From: Anaerolineae bacterium
GTDB taxonomy: Bacteria; Chloroflexota; Anaerolineae; Aggregatilineales; UBA2796
Length of the DNA stretch: 64,000 nt
Reading direction: 5' to 3'
NCBI GenBank assembly: GCA_019637615.1
Contig: JAHBVJ010000024.1
Coordinates: forward strand, 62,001-126,000
The translations under genes and the position numbers were made by a program. Positions 34,228 to 43,249 of this stretch are shown in pieces; within the stretch, counting starts at the first letter, position 1; every line of letters starts with the position of its first letter. The notes beneath the pieces are model-generated. The model had not been told where the DNA came from and did not search any database. It worked only from the letters and a program-made list of their open reading frames with translations.

Positions 34228-34296
34228 TGTTCCTCCGTGAACATGAGGGGGTTCAAAACGATAAGTTGACAACTCGATCAAGTATAACCCCGCGAG

Positions 34297-34340
34297 TTGA
34301 GAAAGTGAAAAACCCACTTTCTCAAGATGAGATGTGGGTT
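34297..34340 (-). promoter_or_regulatory. competing stems upstream of sucC
   Basis: Read on the minus strand, AACCCAC (34340-34334) can pair with GTGGGTT (34317-34311), followed by a run of Ts. This is a plausible terminator for the upstream membrane-protein gene. The segment TTGAGAAAGTG (34325-34315), which overlaps that right arm, can instead pair perfectly over 11 bases with CACTTTCTCAA (34307-34297). The two folds exclude each other, as in attenuators. Confidence 0.5.
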
Positions 34341-34383
34341 CATTGGTCATATAAATGCTTGGTCGCGGGGACTTCCGGCGGGG

Positions 34384-35409
34384 TTAGTCATCCCCTTCCG
34401 CATCTTCTTCGGCCTTCTCTTGGCTGCGGCGGTTCAGGTACGTGAAGAAGATCAACACCGAGGCGGTAGGCAGCGCCAGCGTGCCGAAGCCGAGCACGAC
34501 ATAGTACAGGATGTTGCCGATCAGTGTGTCTTTGTCCACGATCAGCCCATACGCCAGCACGCCCGTCACGAAAAACACCACCGAAAACGCCACGTAATTG
34601 ATCAAATTCGGCGCGGCGAACATGATCTCCGCGAGGATCGACGGATCGTAGCCGTAGCGCTGGAAGTTCAGCGCCCAACCAACGTATGCCCCCATCGCGA
34701 TGATCACTAGCAGCGGGAAAATCGGGATCAGGTTCTGCACCATGCCGATCAGCACCGCGATGAACAAGGGCACAATCGCTACCGCACGTTCCCACCACAG
34801 CAATTCAAACTGTTTTTCGCGGATCACCCGAAAGCGCGGCCCGACGAAGAAAAACAGTAGCCCCACCGCGACCAGCAGAATCACTGCATATGTTTGCGCC
34901 GTCGCCAGCGGCACCAAGCCCCAACCCACCGCCGTTTGCAGCGGGAACCAATGCAGCCATACACCCCACAGCACGCCAATCGCCACCGCGCCGAGCAAGT
35001 GCCACGGCACCAACTGCTTTCCGCGCATCACGATCACGAAAAGCAGTAGCGCATACACACCAGCAGCAGTCTGCAAGCCAAGTCCGCGCACCAGCAGTGT
35101 CACCGGAAAGCTCACGAACACGCCGGGGTTCAACGCCGCTGCGTGGATCAACGCGTACGCCGTTCCGATCAGCAGCATCGACCCCGGATCGCGCACTTGG
35201 AAGCGCACCGTCAGATCGAGCATGATTGCCGCCAGCGCCACATACAGGATGAGTAAGATGGGCCAATCGAAGGGGCGATGCGCGACCGGATTCTGCCACA
35301 TCACCACTTCGGAGAAGGTCAGCAGCACCGCGCCTAACAGGAGTCGCAGTCCCCAGATCGGCAGTCTGGGGCGTACATCAATACGAAATTGGGGTGTCGT
35401 TTGAGCCAA
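34384..35409 (-). CDS. polytopic membrane protein of unknown function
   Basis: A 341-residue protein with about ten hydrophobic segments from residue 18 to 325 and an acidic tail. Start is TTG at 35409, supported by GGAGG seven bases upstream. I recognise no catalytic motif. The loop 'FVGPRFRVIREKQFELLWWE' in the middle is basic and cytoplasmic by the positive-inside rule. It follows the LCP gene by 20 bases on the same strand, suggesting a role in cell-wall or surface polymer assembly. That is inference from position only. Confidence 0.7.
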   Translation of the reverse strand: MAQTTPQFRIDVRPRLPIWGLRLLLGAVLLTFSEVVMWQNPVAHRPFDWPILLILYVALAAIMLDLTVRFQVRDPGSMLLIGTAYALIHAAALNPGVFVSFPVTLLVRGLGLQTAAGVYALLLFVIVMRGKQLVPWHLLGAVAIGVLWGVWLHWFPLQTAVGWGLVPLATAQTYAVILLVAVGLLFFFVGPRFRVIREKQFELLWWERAVAIVPLFIAVLIGMVQNLIPIFPLLVIIAMGAYVGWALNFQRYGYDPSILAEIMFAAPNLINYVAFSVVFFVTGVLAYGLIVDKDTLIGNILYYVVLGFGTLALPTASVLIFFTYLNRRSQEKAEEDAEGDD

Positions 35410-35429
35410 TCAATAGCCTCCTCAGCGCA

Positions 35430-36890
35430 CTATTGATTGTAGTTCGCTCCGAAGACTTGCACCAGCAGCGGGCCAAGTGAAGCACGATTCGGCACCAGCA
35501 CCGACGCGCCATCCCACATCGTGGGCGTCACGAACCCGTAGTCGATCACGCCCTGCTTGATGCTCTCTGGCGGGATGTCTTTCACATACACCACTAGTTT
35601 CAGCAGTTGCTCAAGCGATAAGCCAGTCTGGATATTTCGGCTCATGCTGCCCCACAGGTTCGGCGCTTGGGCGATCAAATCCGGCAGCATATTCAAATCG
35701 AGGATTTTCCCGCGCACGGCGGTGATCACTTCTTGCTGGCGGCGGGCGCGGTCAAAATCGTTCGTCTGGTGACGTGATCGCGCATATTTCAACGCCAGAT
35801 TGCCGTCCATATGCGTCAGACCAGCCGGGATATACAGCGGATCATAGCCATAGTTCATATCTGGGTAGGCCGGATCGTTGATAGAGGTTTTCACGTCGAT
35901 GTCTATCCCGCCCACCGCGTTCACCGCGTCCACCACTGTCGAGAAGTCAAACACGATGTAATCGTTGATGCGCATACCGAGGTTGTATTGCACCGTCTGC
36001 ATGGCGAGTTGTGGCCCATACCCCGGCCTTGCCAATTCCCCGATCACGTAAGCCGAGTTGACGCGCTGCAAACCGTAGCCGCTGCCTACCACAGTATCGG
36101 GTGGAATATCTACATACAAATCGCGTGGGACGCTCAACATGCCGATGCTGTGCGTGGCAGGATCGATGCTGATCAGGATCATCGAATCGGTGCGGAATGC
36201 CGTTCCCGACTCGCCCGGACGCTTATCCAAGCCCATCAACAACACCGTGAAACGTTCCGAGCCATTCCACGGCTCGATGTGTAGATCGGGCGTCGCGGTG
36301 TAAGGCGAGAACGTCGGCAGCGGTGTTGCCGTCGTAGTCGGGTTCAAGACCGCCGCATTCGCTGTGTTTTGTGCATTCGCGCTGATCAGCCGAACGCCGA
36401 TCAGTGTCCCCACGCCGAGCGTCAGCGTCAGCAGCAGCGCGCCGAGTGCCAGCGCCACCACCGACCAGTTCTGGCGCGGTGGCGCTAAAGGTGCTTGTGG
36501 CGTCGGTGCGACGACTGGCTGTGCATAATTCATAGGCGGTTGCACAGGCTTAGGTGCATATGTCGGGTACGTCTGCGGCGGGATCGGTTGTGGTGGCGGC
36601 TTCTGTTGGACAGGTGTCGGAGGCGGCTTCGGTGCGGGGATCGAAGCTGGCAGCGTCGCCTTGACAGGGCTGTTTACCGGAATGCTGCGTGCAGGCCGGG
36701 TTTTGTTGGCGTATTCATTCGTCGTTGGGCGCGGCAAGGCGGGCTGCGTCAATTCAGCATGGCTCACCCCTTGCTGATTATCGGCTTTCGCGCTCGGCTG
36801 GTGAACTATCGTATTTGCCGGTAAATCACCATTTTCGACGGGTTCAGTGTTATTGTTGGCGGATGACAAAGGAATCGTAGGATCGTCCAT
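35430..36890 (-). CDS. LytR-CpsA-Psr (LCP) family protein
   Basis: A 486-residue envelope enzyme. A long Pro/Thr-rich cytoplasmic N-region (about 1-140) precedes one membrane helix (about 143-170) and a short linker. The LCP domain (about 205-400) has 'TVLLMGLDKRPGESGTAFRT', 'DSMILISIDPATHSIGMLSV' with 'PRDLYVDIP', 'GGIDIDV' and 'KYARSRHQTNDFDRARRQQE'. The Arg and Asp residues of these motifs bind the polyprenyl-pyrophosphate substrate. LCP proteins attach wall teichoic acid-like or capsular polymers to peptidoglycan, which points to a monoderm-like wall. It is co-directional with the membrane protein downstream. Confidence 0.94.
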   Translation of the reverse strand: MDDPTIPLSSANNNTEPVENGDLPANTIVHQPSAKADNQQGVSHAELTQPALPRPTTNEYANKTRPARSIPVNSPVKATLPASIPAPKPPPTPVQQKPPPQPIPPQTYPTYAPKPVQPPMNYAQPVVAPTPQAPLAPPRQNWSVVALALGALLLTLTLGVGTLIGVRLISANAQNTANAAVLNPTTTATPLPTFSPYTATPDLHIEPWNGSERFTVLLMGLDKRPGESGTAFRTDSMILISIDPATHSIGMLSVPRDLYVDIPPDTVVGSGYGLQRVNSAYVIGELARPGYGPQLAMQTVQYNLGMRINDYIVFDFSTVVDAVNAVGGIDIDVKTSINDPAYPDMNYGYDPLYIPAGLTHMDGNLALKYARSRHQTNDFDRARRQQEVITAVRGKILDLNMLPDLIAQAPNLWGSMSRNIQTGLSLEQLLKLVVYVKDIPPESIKQGVIDYGFVTPTMWDGASVLVPNRASLGPLLVQVFGANYNQ

Positions 36891-37021
36891 CGAAACCTCA
36901 ACAGGATGCGTTCAATTTTGCTATTCTACAATAGTCCGCCAAGCCTTCCTCAACGACTGGACAACGCCCTATTCACTGATATACGCTTGGAATGGTACGC
37001 ATCGACGGCGCTTTCCCTATC

Positions 37022-39586
37022 CTACTGGATCGAGAACTTATAGAGATAGACGTAATCTCCAATCATCTCATCGTCTTTCATAACGGGCAAGCGCGCAAAA
37101 CTGATCGGGTCGAACAACCCGACGCGCAGTTCGTAATCGCCGCGTGGCGCGTCCTTCGTCAGCCGCAACCGCCGATCATCGGAGATGTATTCGTCTGCTT
37201 GCCACAACCGTGTCGGGTATGCCACGTTGAAATGCGCTCCCGGCACGTTTTCCCATACGGCTGTCGCTCCATCAACTGGCTGCCCGCTCCATTCCGCGAT
37301 CAGGTGGTTATTTTTCGCGTCCCACACATGAATATAGATGCTGTACTCGATGTCACTCGGCTTCAGCGCACGGAACACCAGCGTCAGCGGGAAGCTCTCA
37401 CCCGGATGTCCGACCGCCGTCCCTAGCGAATACCCTTCCAGCACGGCGAAATCCCCGATCTGCACATTCAATGCGCCGCCGAACGATGGCGCTTTGAAGC
37501 GCTCCGTATTCAAGATCGTGTACGCTGAAAACCGGAAATTACCATCGTCAGTCGTGAACGCACGCTGCATGGCGTTGCTGCGCGTCAACGAGCGCAAAAT
37601 CTGGTTGTACAGCTTGCCTTCGTAGTCATACAACCGCTGCCCCGGCGAACTGTCGATGAAATAGTCCACGTCCGCGACCTCATCCAACTGGGTCGGGTAC
37701 CAATCGCCGCGAATATCGGAGTCGGGGAAGAAGAAGCCCAGTCGCAGTTCGCCCGGCGCTACGATCTTCAACGGGCGCTTGAGTTCGGCTTGGCGGGCGC
37801 GCAAAAACTGCACCAAGTCCATCAGCGCGGGGTTGCCATACGCCACTTTAGCGTCATCATCCGGCAGTGTTCCAGCCAGCGCAGGGCGCAGTCCGCTCAA
37901 CACGCCGATCCATCCCGGCAGCGCCAATGCCACGATGATCACCGCCGCCGCCAACCGTGCCGCCCGCACCGCGCTGATCGTCATCTGCCGACGGATCGCC
38001 TCCATCAGCGCCGCGATCAGGACGCATAGCAGCGGCACAATCGCGAAGCTCAACCGGAAGTGATACGAATACGACCAGAACCACGTCACGCCATACGGGA
38101 GCGCGAACGCCGCGATCAGCAGCAGCCTCCCGCGCACCCGTGCCTCGATCCGCCGCCACAACGGGATCGCCGCCCACGCCAAGCACGCCATCCCGCCGAG
38201 GATCGCCGCCCACGCTAAGCCGACCATGATCGGGTGGCTCAAATCAGGTAAGTGGCTCAGATCAGGATGCCGGAACGTGATCACGATCTGCCCCGCCAGC
38301 ATCCGTCCCAATTCCTCGAAGCTAGGTATTCGCCATCCAAACGCCGACGGCACGATCCCGATTATCAACAGCGCCGCGCCGATGAGCGCCAGCCGCACGC
38401 GCTCCCGCTTCAACGCCACCAGCAGCGCCAGCCCTAGCCCGATCAGCAGCAGCCAGCCTAATTCCTGACCGGATCGCTGTGCCTCGCCCTGCCAGTAGCC
38501 CGCAGGCAGCACAAGTGGCGGCAGTCCCACCAGCACATTGCGGATGTACCACATCCCGCCCATCGGCGCGCCCACCACCAGCGCCACTATCGCCAATTCC
38601 GTCACCGACAAGCCAACCCAAAATCGTTGCCCTCTCGGTTGCCCCTCGTTGCGAAGCGGAGAGGGGGGCAGGGGGTGAGGTTTCTTAAAGAACCCCACCA
38701 CTCCCACCGCCGCGATCAACCCCAAACTCTCGATCAGCGCACCCGCTGTCGGTTTCGTCCACAACGCCGCGCCGAGCATTAATCCGCTGAGCACCGCATA
38801 ACGGAACTGCCGTTCCCGATACGCCGCGATGAAAAATGCCGCCGTCGCCGTGAAGTACAACGTCACCGGCACTTCCAGATCACCGAATTGGCTCCATACA
38901 GCGTGCTGTGGATACAACGCCCACAGCGCCGCCGTCAGCAGCCCAACGCGCCGATTGAACAGTTTCGCGCCGAGCAAGTACGCCATCAACATGCTGCCAA
39001 GTGCGAAGAACGGCACCACCACCCGCGCCGCGTGATCATTGATCCCGCCCCACACAAGCTGCATGAACGTGTAACTTAGCGGCACCAACTGCGGATAGTA
39101 GCCCATCGTCTTGGGGATCACGCCGTTGAGCATGAACACTTTCGCGTTGTAGCCATACACCCAGAATTCGTCATACGTCGCGAAAGGCCAATACGCGCTG
39201 TTCCACACCCGCAGCAGCACCGCGATCCCGATCACCGCGATCAGCGCCACATCGACCATCGTCCACGCTTCACGCGGATCACGTGCCGCTACGCCGCGCG
39301 CCCGCACCACCATCATCAGCGCCACGCCGATCACTGCCACCACCACCGACGCGATCACCGCGTTTGCCGCGCTAAATGTGCCGAACGTGCCGACGAAAAA
39401 CAGTGTAGTCGTCGTCAGGGCGGGGCCAAGCGCCATTGCCGTCGCGATCACGATCACGGGGCGTCGCCAATCTGCGCGCGGCAGCAGCGCCAGCGCCCAC
39501 GGCATCCCCACGCCGCAGAAAAACCATACGATGGCGGGCAGCAAAATCAAAGTTGGCAGCAGCCATTCAGGGATCGCGAACGGCAT
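37022..39586 (-). CDS. large GT39-like membrane glycosyltransferase
   Basis: About 854 residues. The ATG at 39586 is preferred over one 24 bases upstream because GGAG lies eight bases before it. About 14 membrane helices span residues 5-560. The first large loop has 'FATYDEFWVYGYNAKVFML', with the Asp-Glu of GT39/PMT-type enzymes. A soluble C-terminal region of about 250 residues ends in a beta-rich domain ('IHVWDAKNNHLIAEWSGQPV'). At about residues 300-318 an in-frame repeat-derived insert ('HPLPPSPLRNEGQPRG') interrupts the membrane part. It may glycosylate surface polymers along with the adjacent LCP system. Confidence 0.83.
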   Translation of the reverse strand: MPFAIPEWLLPTLILLPAIVWFFCGVGMPWALALLPRADWRRPVIVIATAMALGPALTTTTLFFVGTFGTFSAANAVIASVVVAVIGVALMMVVRARGVAARDPREAWTMVDVALIAVIGIAVLLRVWNSAYWPFATYDEFWVYGYNAKVFMLNGVIPKTMGYYPQLVPLSYTFMQLVWGGINDHAARVVVPFFALGSMLMAYLLGAKLFNRRVGLLTAALWALYPQHAVWSQFGDLEVPVTLYFTATAAFFIAAYRERQFRYAVLSGLMLGAALWTKPTAGALIESLGLIAAVGVVGFFKKPHPLPPSPLRNEGQPRGQRFWVGLSVTELAIVALVVGAPMGGMWYIRNVLVGLPPLVLPAGYWQGEAQRSGQELGWLLLIGLGLALLVALKRERVRLALIGAALLIIGIVPSAFGWRIPSFEELGRMLAGQIVITFRHPDLSHLPDLSHPIMVGLAWAAILGGMACLAWAAIPLWRRIEARVRGRLLLIAAFALPYGVTWFWSYSYHFRLSFAIVPLLCVLIAALMEAIRRQMTISAVRAARLAAAVIIVALALPGWIGVLSGLRPALAGTLPDDDAKVAYGNPALMDLVQFLRARQAELKRPLKIVAPGELRLGFFFPDSDIRGDWYPTQLDEVADVDYFIDSSPGQRLYDYEGKLYNQILRSLTRSNAMQRAFTTDDGNFRFSAYTILNTERFKAPSFGGALNVQIGDFAVLEGYSLGTAVGHPGESFPLTLVFRALKPSDIEYSIYIHVWDAKNNHLIAEWSGQPVDGATAVWENVPGAHFNVAYPTRLWQADEYISDDRRLRLTKDAPRGDYELRVGLFDPISFARLPVMKDDEMIGDYVYLYKFSIQ
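38631..38681. repeat. REP-like palindromic insert inside a coding region
   Basis: CCCTCTC (38631-38637) and GAGAGGG (38660-38666) bracket the element, followed by a G-rich end AGGGGGTGAGG. Its reverse complement begins CCTCACCCCCTGCCCCCCTC, a pattern I recall as a common dispersed repeat in many GC-rich bacterial genomes. It stays in frame in the glycosyltransferase gene. Confidence 0.6.
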
Positions 39587-39806
39587 CAGGCTATCTCCGT
39601 GATGAAGCAAACGTAGCCGATAAGCATAAAGCCTAGATTATCGCTGTCAACGCACCATTCACCGCCGATGCATCGCCGCCTCCCGCATGGCTTACGAATC
39701 CAAAGAAGCCGAACTTGATTTGTGGAGATTAACAAGATGTACTATTGCTTTATTTTCATTTCGAGTGTAATATTCGTCTATTAATTTCGATTTGAAAGAG
39801 GGTTAT

Positions 39807-40277
39807 GTGGATCGCCTAGATTTAAAAGCTCTCGAAACCCTAGTTGAACAGGGGCGCATCACGTGGGCAGAATTGGCCTCCGTGCTTGGCCTCTCCGCGC
39901 CCGCCGCTGCCGACCGTGTGCGCCAATTGGAAAACACGGGCGTCATCCTGCATTATGCCGCCATCCTCGATCCCACCTCGTTAGGCTTCAACCTGACAGC
40001 CTTCATCGCCGTCTCGATGGATCGCCCGCGCAATCGTGAAGCCTTTCTGGAAGCCATCCAGAACATGCCGGAAATTCAGGAATGCCACCACGTTGCGGGC
40101 GATGATGACTATCTGCTGAAAGTGCGCTGCATCAACACGCGCCATCTGGATTGGCTGCTCACCGAGCAGATCAAGAGCATCGAAGGCGTCACGCGTACCC
40201 GCACGACCATCGTGCTCAACACCTACAAAGAGACGGCCTCGTTACCACTGCCGCAGCAGCTCAGTTATCAGGACTAG
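39807..40277 (+). CDS. Lrp/AsnC-family transcriptional regulator
   Basis: A 156-residue regulator. The frame opens with TTG at 39792, but GTG at 39807 follows a GAGGG site and gives the typical start 'DRLDLKALETLVEQGRITWA'. The AsnC-type helix-turn-helix is 'ELASVLGLSAPAAADRVRQL'. The C-terminal RAM ligand-binding domain (about 65-150) has 'CHHVAGDDDYLLKVRC'. The LysE exporter gene follows by ten bases, so this is probably an amino-acid-responsive regulator of export. Confidence 0.93.
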   Translation: MDRLDLKALETLVEQGRITWAELASVLGLSAPAAADRVRQLENTGVILHYAAILDPTSLGFNLTAFIAVSMDRPRNREAFLEAIQNMPEIQECHHVAGDDDYLLKVRCINTRHLDWLLTEQIKSIEGVTRTRTTIVLNTYKETASLPLPQQLSYQD

Positions 40278-40287
40278 GGGGAACAAC

Positions 40288-40911
40288 ATGGATGGCTTTT
40301 TCCGTGGGGCGCTGATCGGCTTCTCCATCGCCGCGCCCGTCGGACAGATCGGCATTTTGTGCATCCGCCGCACCTTGGCGGAAGGTCGCGTCGTCGGGTT
40401 GGTGTCAGGCGCGGGTGCCGCCACTGCCGATCTGTTTTATGGCTTCGTCGCCGCCTTCGGGATCACCCTGATCAGCGGCTTCATTCAGCATCCCGTCGTG
40501 CAAGTACTCGTCAAACTCTTCGGCGGTCTATTCCTGTGCTATCTCGGCTACACTATTTTCCGCTCGACGCCCGCCGAGAACAGCACGTCCGAAGTCGCCA
40601 CGCGCAACCTTGCGGGAGCTTACGTCTCTACCTTCGCGCTGACCATCACCAATCCCGCCACCATCGTCCTCTATAGCAGCGTCTTCGCCACCCTCAGCGT
40701 CACGCAGGGCGATTACTGGCTTGCCGCGCTGATCGTGCTCGGCGTTTTCAGCGGATCGATGTTGTGGTGGGTCATCCTCAGTTTTGGGGTCGGTTTTCTG
40801 CGTACCCGCCTGACTCCGCAATTGCTGCGCTGGATCAACATGGCCTCTGGGCTGGTGCTCGTCGGGATCGGCCTCCTAGCGCTGATCAACCTCATCCCGA
40901 AGGCTGCTTAA
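40288..40911 (+). CDS. LysE/RhtB-family amino acid exporter
   Basis: A 207-residue membrane protein with six hydrophobic segments. The family pattern is 'FFRGALIGFSIAAPVGQIGI', 'LVSGAGAATADLFYGFVAAF', 'FGGLFLCYLGYTIF' and 'TFALTITNPATIVLYSSVFA'. LysE-type proteins export amino acids or related metabolites by proton exchange. GGGGGA lies five bases before ATG. Pairing with an Lrp regulator just upstream is the classic arrangement. Its 3' end overlaps the convergent phosphatase gene by 20 bases. Confidence 0.93.
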   Translation: MDGFFRGALIGFSIAAPVGQIGILCIRRTLAEGRVVGLVSGAGAATADLFYGFVAAFGITLISGFIQHPVVQVLVKLFGGLFLCYLGYTIFRSTPAENSTSEVATRNLAGAYVSTFALTITNPATIVLYSSVFATLSVTQGDYWLAALIVLGVFSGSMLWWVILSFGVGFLRTRLTPQLLRWINMASGLVLVGIGLLALINLIPKAA

Positions 40912-41671
40912 ACAGCGCCAGTGTCGCCTCTTTCAAGGCCGCGTTGGTCGCCACGCTGTCGTGACCGTAGATCGTTGGCGTCCCTTGCCAGTCGGTGAAA
41001 CTGCCACCCGCTTCCTCAAGGATCACTTGCAGCGGCGCGCAGTCCCACACCTTCATGGCGGCGTCCAACATGATCTCGGCGCGTCCGGTGGCGACCAGCG
41101 CATAGCCATAAGCATCGCCCCATGTGCGCTGGATGCGTGTCTCCGTCGCCAGCCGATCCCAGATCGCGTGCCAATCACGCCCGCGTGAGTTTGGCGGTTC
41201 GCTGGCAAGCAAACACGCATCCGCCAGCTTGTCCACGCTGGATACATGCGCCCGCCGCCCGTTCCAATAGCAACCCATGCCCTGCGCTGCGTAGATCGTT
41301 TCGTTCAGCGCGGGGAAATGCGCGATTCCCACCAATGGCTTGCGATCTTTCACCAGCGCCAGCAGCACCGCGTAAAACGGCACGCCGTGAATGAACGACT
41401 TGGTGCCGTCGATCGGATCGATGATCCACGTATAATCCGACTCCGCCGCGCCGAATTCCTCCCCGATAATGCCGTGCGTGGGCCACTGCTTGCCGATCTG
41501 GTGTCGCAGCAACTGCTCGGCTTCCTTATCGGCCACCGTCACGGGGCTGTTGTCCGATTTCGTTTCGACGGGCACGGGTGTCTGAAAATACCGCAGCGTG
41601 ACGTGCCCCGCTTGCCATGTCGCTTCCAACGCGAACTCAAGCGCCGACTGCAATGAAAATGGATGCTCCAT
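40892..41671 (-). CDS. inositol monophosphatase-family phosphatase
   Basis: A 259-residue Mg-dependent, Li-sensitive-type phosphatase. The frame runs to 41734, but the ATG at 41671 has GGGAG six bases upstream. Metal motifs are visible: 'GIIGEEFG' (first Glu), 'YTWIIDPIDGTKSFIHG' (DPIDGT) and 'KVWDCAPLQVILEEAGG' (WDxAP with Cys). The match, including 'FIHGVPFYAVLLALV', is closest to the histidinol-phosphatase HisN-like branch, though inositol monophosphate or another sugar phosphate is equally possible. It converges on lysE with a 20-base overlap. Confidence 0.92.
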   Translation of the reverse strand: MEHPFSLQSALEFALEATWQAGHVTLRYFQTPVPVETKSDNSPVTVADKEAEQLLRHQIGKQWPTHGIIGEEFGAAESDYTWIIDPIDGTKSFIHGVPFYAVLLALVKDRKPLVGIAHFPALNETIYAAQGMGCYWNGRRAHVSSVDKLADACLLASEPPNSRGRDWHAIWDRLATETRIQRTWGDAYGYALVATGRAEIMLDAAMKVWDCAPLQVILEEAGGSFTDWQGTPTIYGHDSVATNAALKEATLALFKQPSG

Positions 41672-41803
41672 GTGATGCTCCCATGTGTTGTGCCATTTCG
41701 AAAACAAAAACATCAATCTAAACACAAATCGCAATTCATAATTTTTATCACAAGAAAATGTATTTCTTATCGCGCAGTGAGATTTATGACGTATAAAGGG
41801 CGA

Positions 41804-42016
41804 TTACTTGCTATTCATCGCTTCAAAAATCTCACGCATTTCTTCGTCGGTGGAATCACCGCGAAATTCGTTAGCGATGTCAGCAAATTCCTGCATCCAT
41901 TCTTCCACTGTACGTGGCGTAAGTTTTTCTTGAGTTCCGGCTAGATGTGCTTTCACTATTTCGCGATCTTCGGGCGATAACTGGTCTATCGCTTCCAAGA
42001 GTTGATCCAAATCCAT
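41804..42016 (-). CDS. small acidic helical protein, 70 aa
   Basis: Two in-frame ATGs exist. The one at 42016 lies nine bases from a GAGG site, against three for the upstream one. The protein 'MDLDQLLEAIDQLSPEDREI' continues as helices, ending in an acidic segment ('DSTDEEMREIFEAMNSK'). It resembles short antitoxin-like or regulatory proteins common in Chloroflexota, but no toxin gene is adjacent. Function unknown. A single-gene unit divergent from mutY. Confidence 0.65.
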   Translation of the reverse strand: MDLDQLLEAIDQLSPEDREIVKAHLAGTQEKLTPRTVEEWMQEFADIANEFRGDSTDEEMREIFEAMNSK

Positions 42017-42124
42017 TATCATCGTCCTCGGTAATTTGCCACTTCGATCATATCATCGGAACCATTTAGGGTAAATTATGCTCGTTTTCCGTTTCTCTAG
42101 TCGTGATGATAGGCGTTCAATCTA

Positions 42125-43231
42125 ATGCTTAACTCCTCTGCGTTCGCTGCTGACCTGCTGCGCTGGTATCACGCTTCCGCTGCCGATCTCCCGTGGCGTC
42201 GTGACAACAACCCCTATTACGTCTGGCTATCCGAGATCATGTTGCAGCAAACGCAGGTCACCGCCGTGATTCCCTATTTCGAACGTTTCCTTGCGGCCTT
42301 CCCCACCGTGCAAGCCCTAGCCGCTGCGCCGCTGGATTCCGTGCTCAAACAGTGGGAAGGGCTTGGCTACTACAGCCGCGCTCGCAATCTCCACAAAGCC
42401 GCCCGCCAGATCGTGGATCACTATCACGGCGAATTCCCCACCACAGCGGCGGAACTCGCCAAACTACCGGGGATCGGACGCTATACTGCCAATGCCATCG
42501 CCAGTATCAGCTTTGGCGAACCTGTTGCCGTGCTCGATGGCAATGTGATGCGCGTCCTCACGCGGATCGAGGACATTCCCGACGACATCACCCGCACCGC
42601 CACGCAAAAACGCCTCTGGGGCATCGCGCAAAGCCTCGTCCCTGCCGAACGGGCGGGCGATTACAACCAAGCCATGATGGAACTAGGGCGCACGCTTTGC
42701 CGTCCGCGCCAACCGCTCTGTCTGTTATGTCCGGTTGCCTCGTACTGTTTGGCGCTACTTGAAGGCACACAGAATCAGCGCCCCGTCAAAGCGCCGAAGG
42801 CCGAGACACCGCATTACAACGTCGCGGCAGGCGTGATCTATGAACCGTCGGGACGTTTCCTGATCGCGCAGCGTCCGGCGGAAGGCTTACTCGGCGGCTT
42901 GTGGGAATTCCCCGGCGGCAAACAGGAACCCGACGAATCCTTGCCCGATTGCCTCAAGCGCGAATTGATGGAAGAACTCGCCATTCAGGTTGAGGTAGGC
43001 GAATTGGTGACGGTGGTCAGGCACGCCTTCACGCATTTCAAGATCACCCTTCACGCTTTCGAGTGCCGCCATCTCAGCGGTGAACCACAAACCATCGGCT
43101 GCGCGGCGTGGCGTTGGGTCACCCTTGCCGATCTCGATCAATTCGCCTTCGGACGCGCCGATCAGCATGTGATCACAGCTTTGCGTCGCTCACAATCAGG
43201 CGGAACCGTGCTAGAATCCCGCCCCACCTGA
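42125..43231 (+). CDS. mutY: A/G-specific adenine DNA glycosylase
   Basis: A 368-residue repair enzyme removing adenine opposite 8-oxoguanine. The helix-hairpin-helix glycosylase has Glu37 in 'WLSEIMLQQTQV' and Asp138 in 'VLDGNVMRV', the two catalytic residues. The iron-sulfur cluster Cys are 192, 199, 202 and 208 (spacing 6, 2, 5). The C-terminal Nudix-like domain that reads 8-oxoguanine is present, and here it keeps a full Nudix box ('GGKQEPDESLPDCL' then 'KRELMEEL'), whereas many MutY proteins have lost it. This hints at residual pyrophosphatase activity. The nucleotidyltransferase gene follows by 18 bases. Confidence 0.97.
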   Translation: MLNSSAFAADLLRWYHASAADLPWRRDNNPYYVWLSEIMLQQTQVTAVIPYFERFLAAFPTVQALAAAPLDSVLKQWEGLGYYSRARNLHKAARQIVDHYHGEFPTTAAELAKLPGIGRYTANAIASISFGEPVAVLDGNVMRVLTRIEDIPDDITRTATQKRLWGIAQSLVPAERAGDYNQAMMELGRTLCRPRQPLCLLCPVASYCLALLEGTQNQRPVKAPKAETPHYNVAAGVIYEPSGRFLIAQRPAEGLLGGLWEFPGGKQEPDESLPDCLKRELMEELAIQVEVGELVTVVRHAFTHFKITLHAFECRHLSGEPQTIGCAAWRWVTLADLDQFAFGRADQHVITALRRSQSGGTVLESRPT

Positions 43232-43249
43232 TCATCTTTTGGAGCTTTC

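Noticed and set aside
41804..42016. Toxin-antitoxin pair
   Set aside because: The small acidic protein is antitoxin-like in size, but no toxin gene lies next to it.
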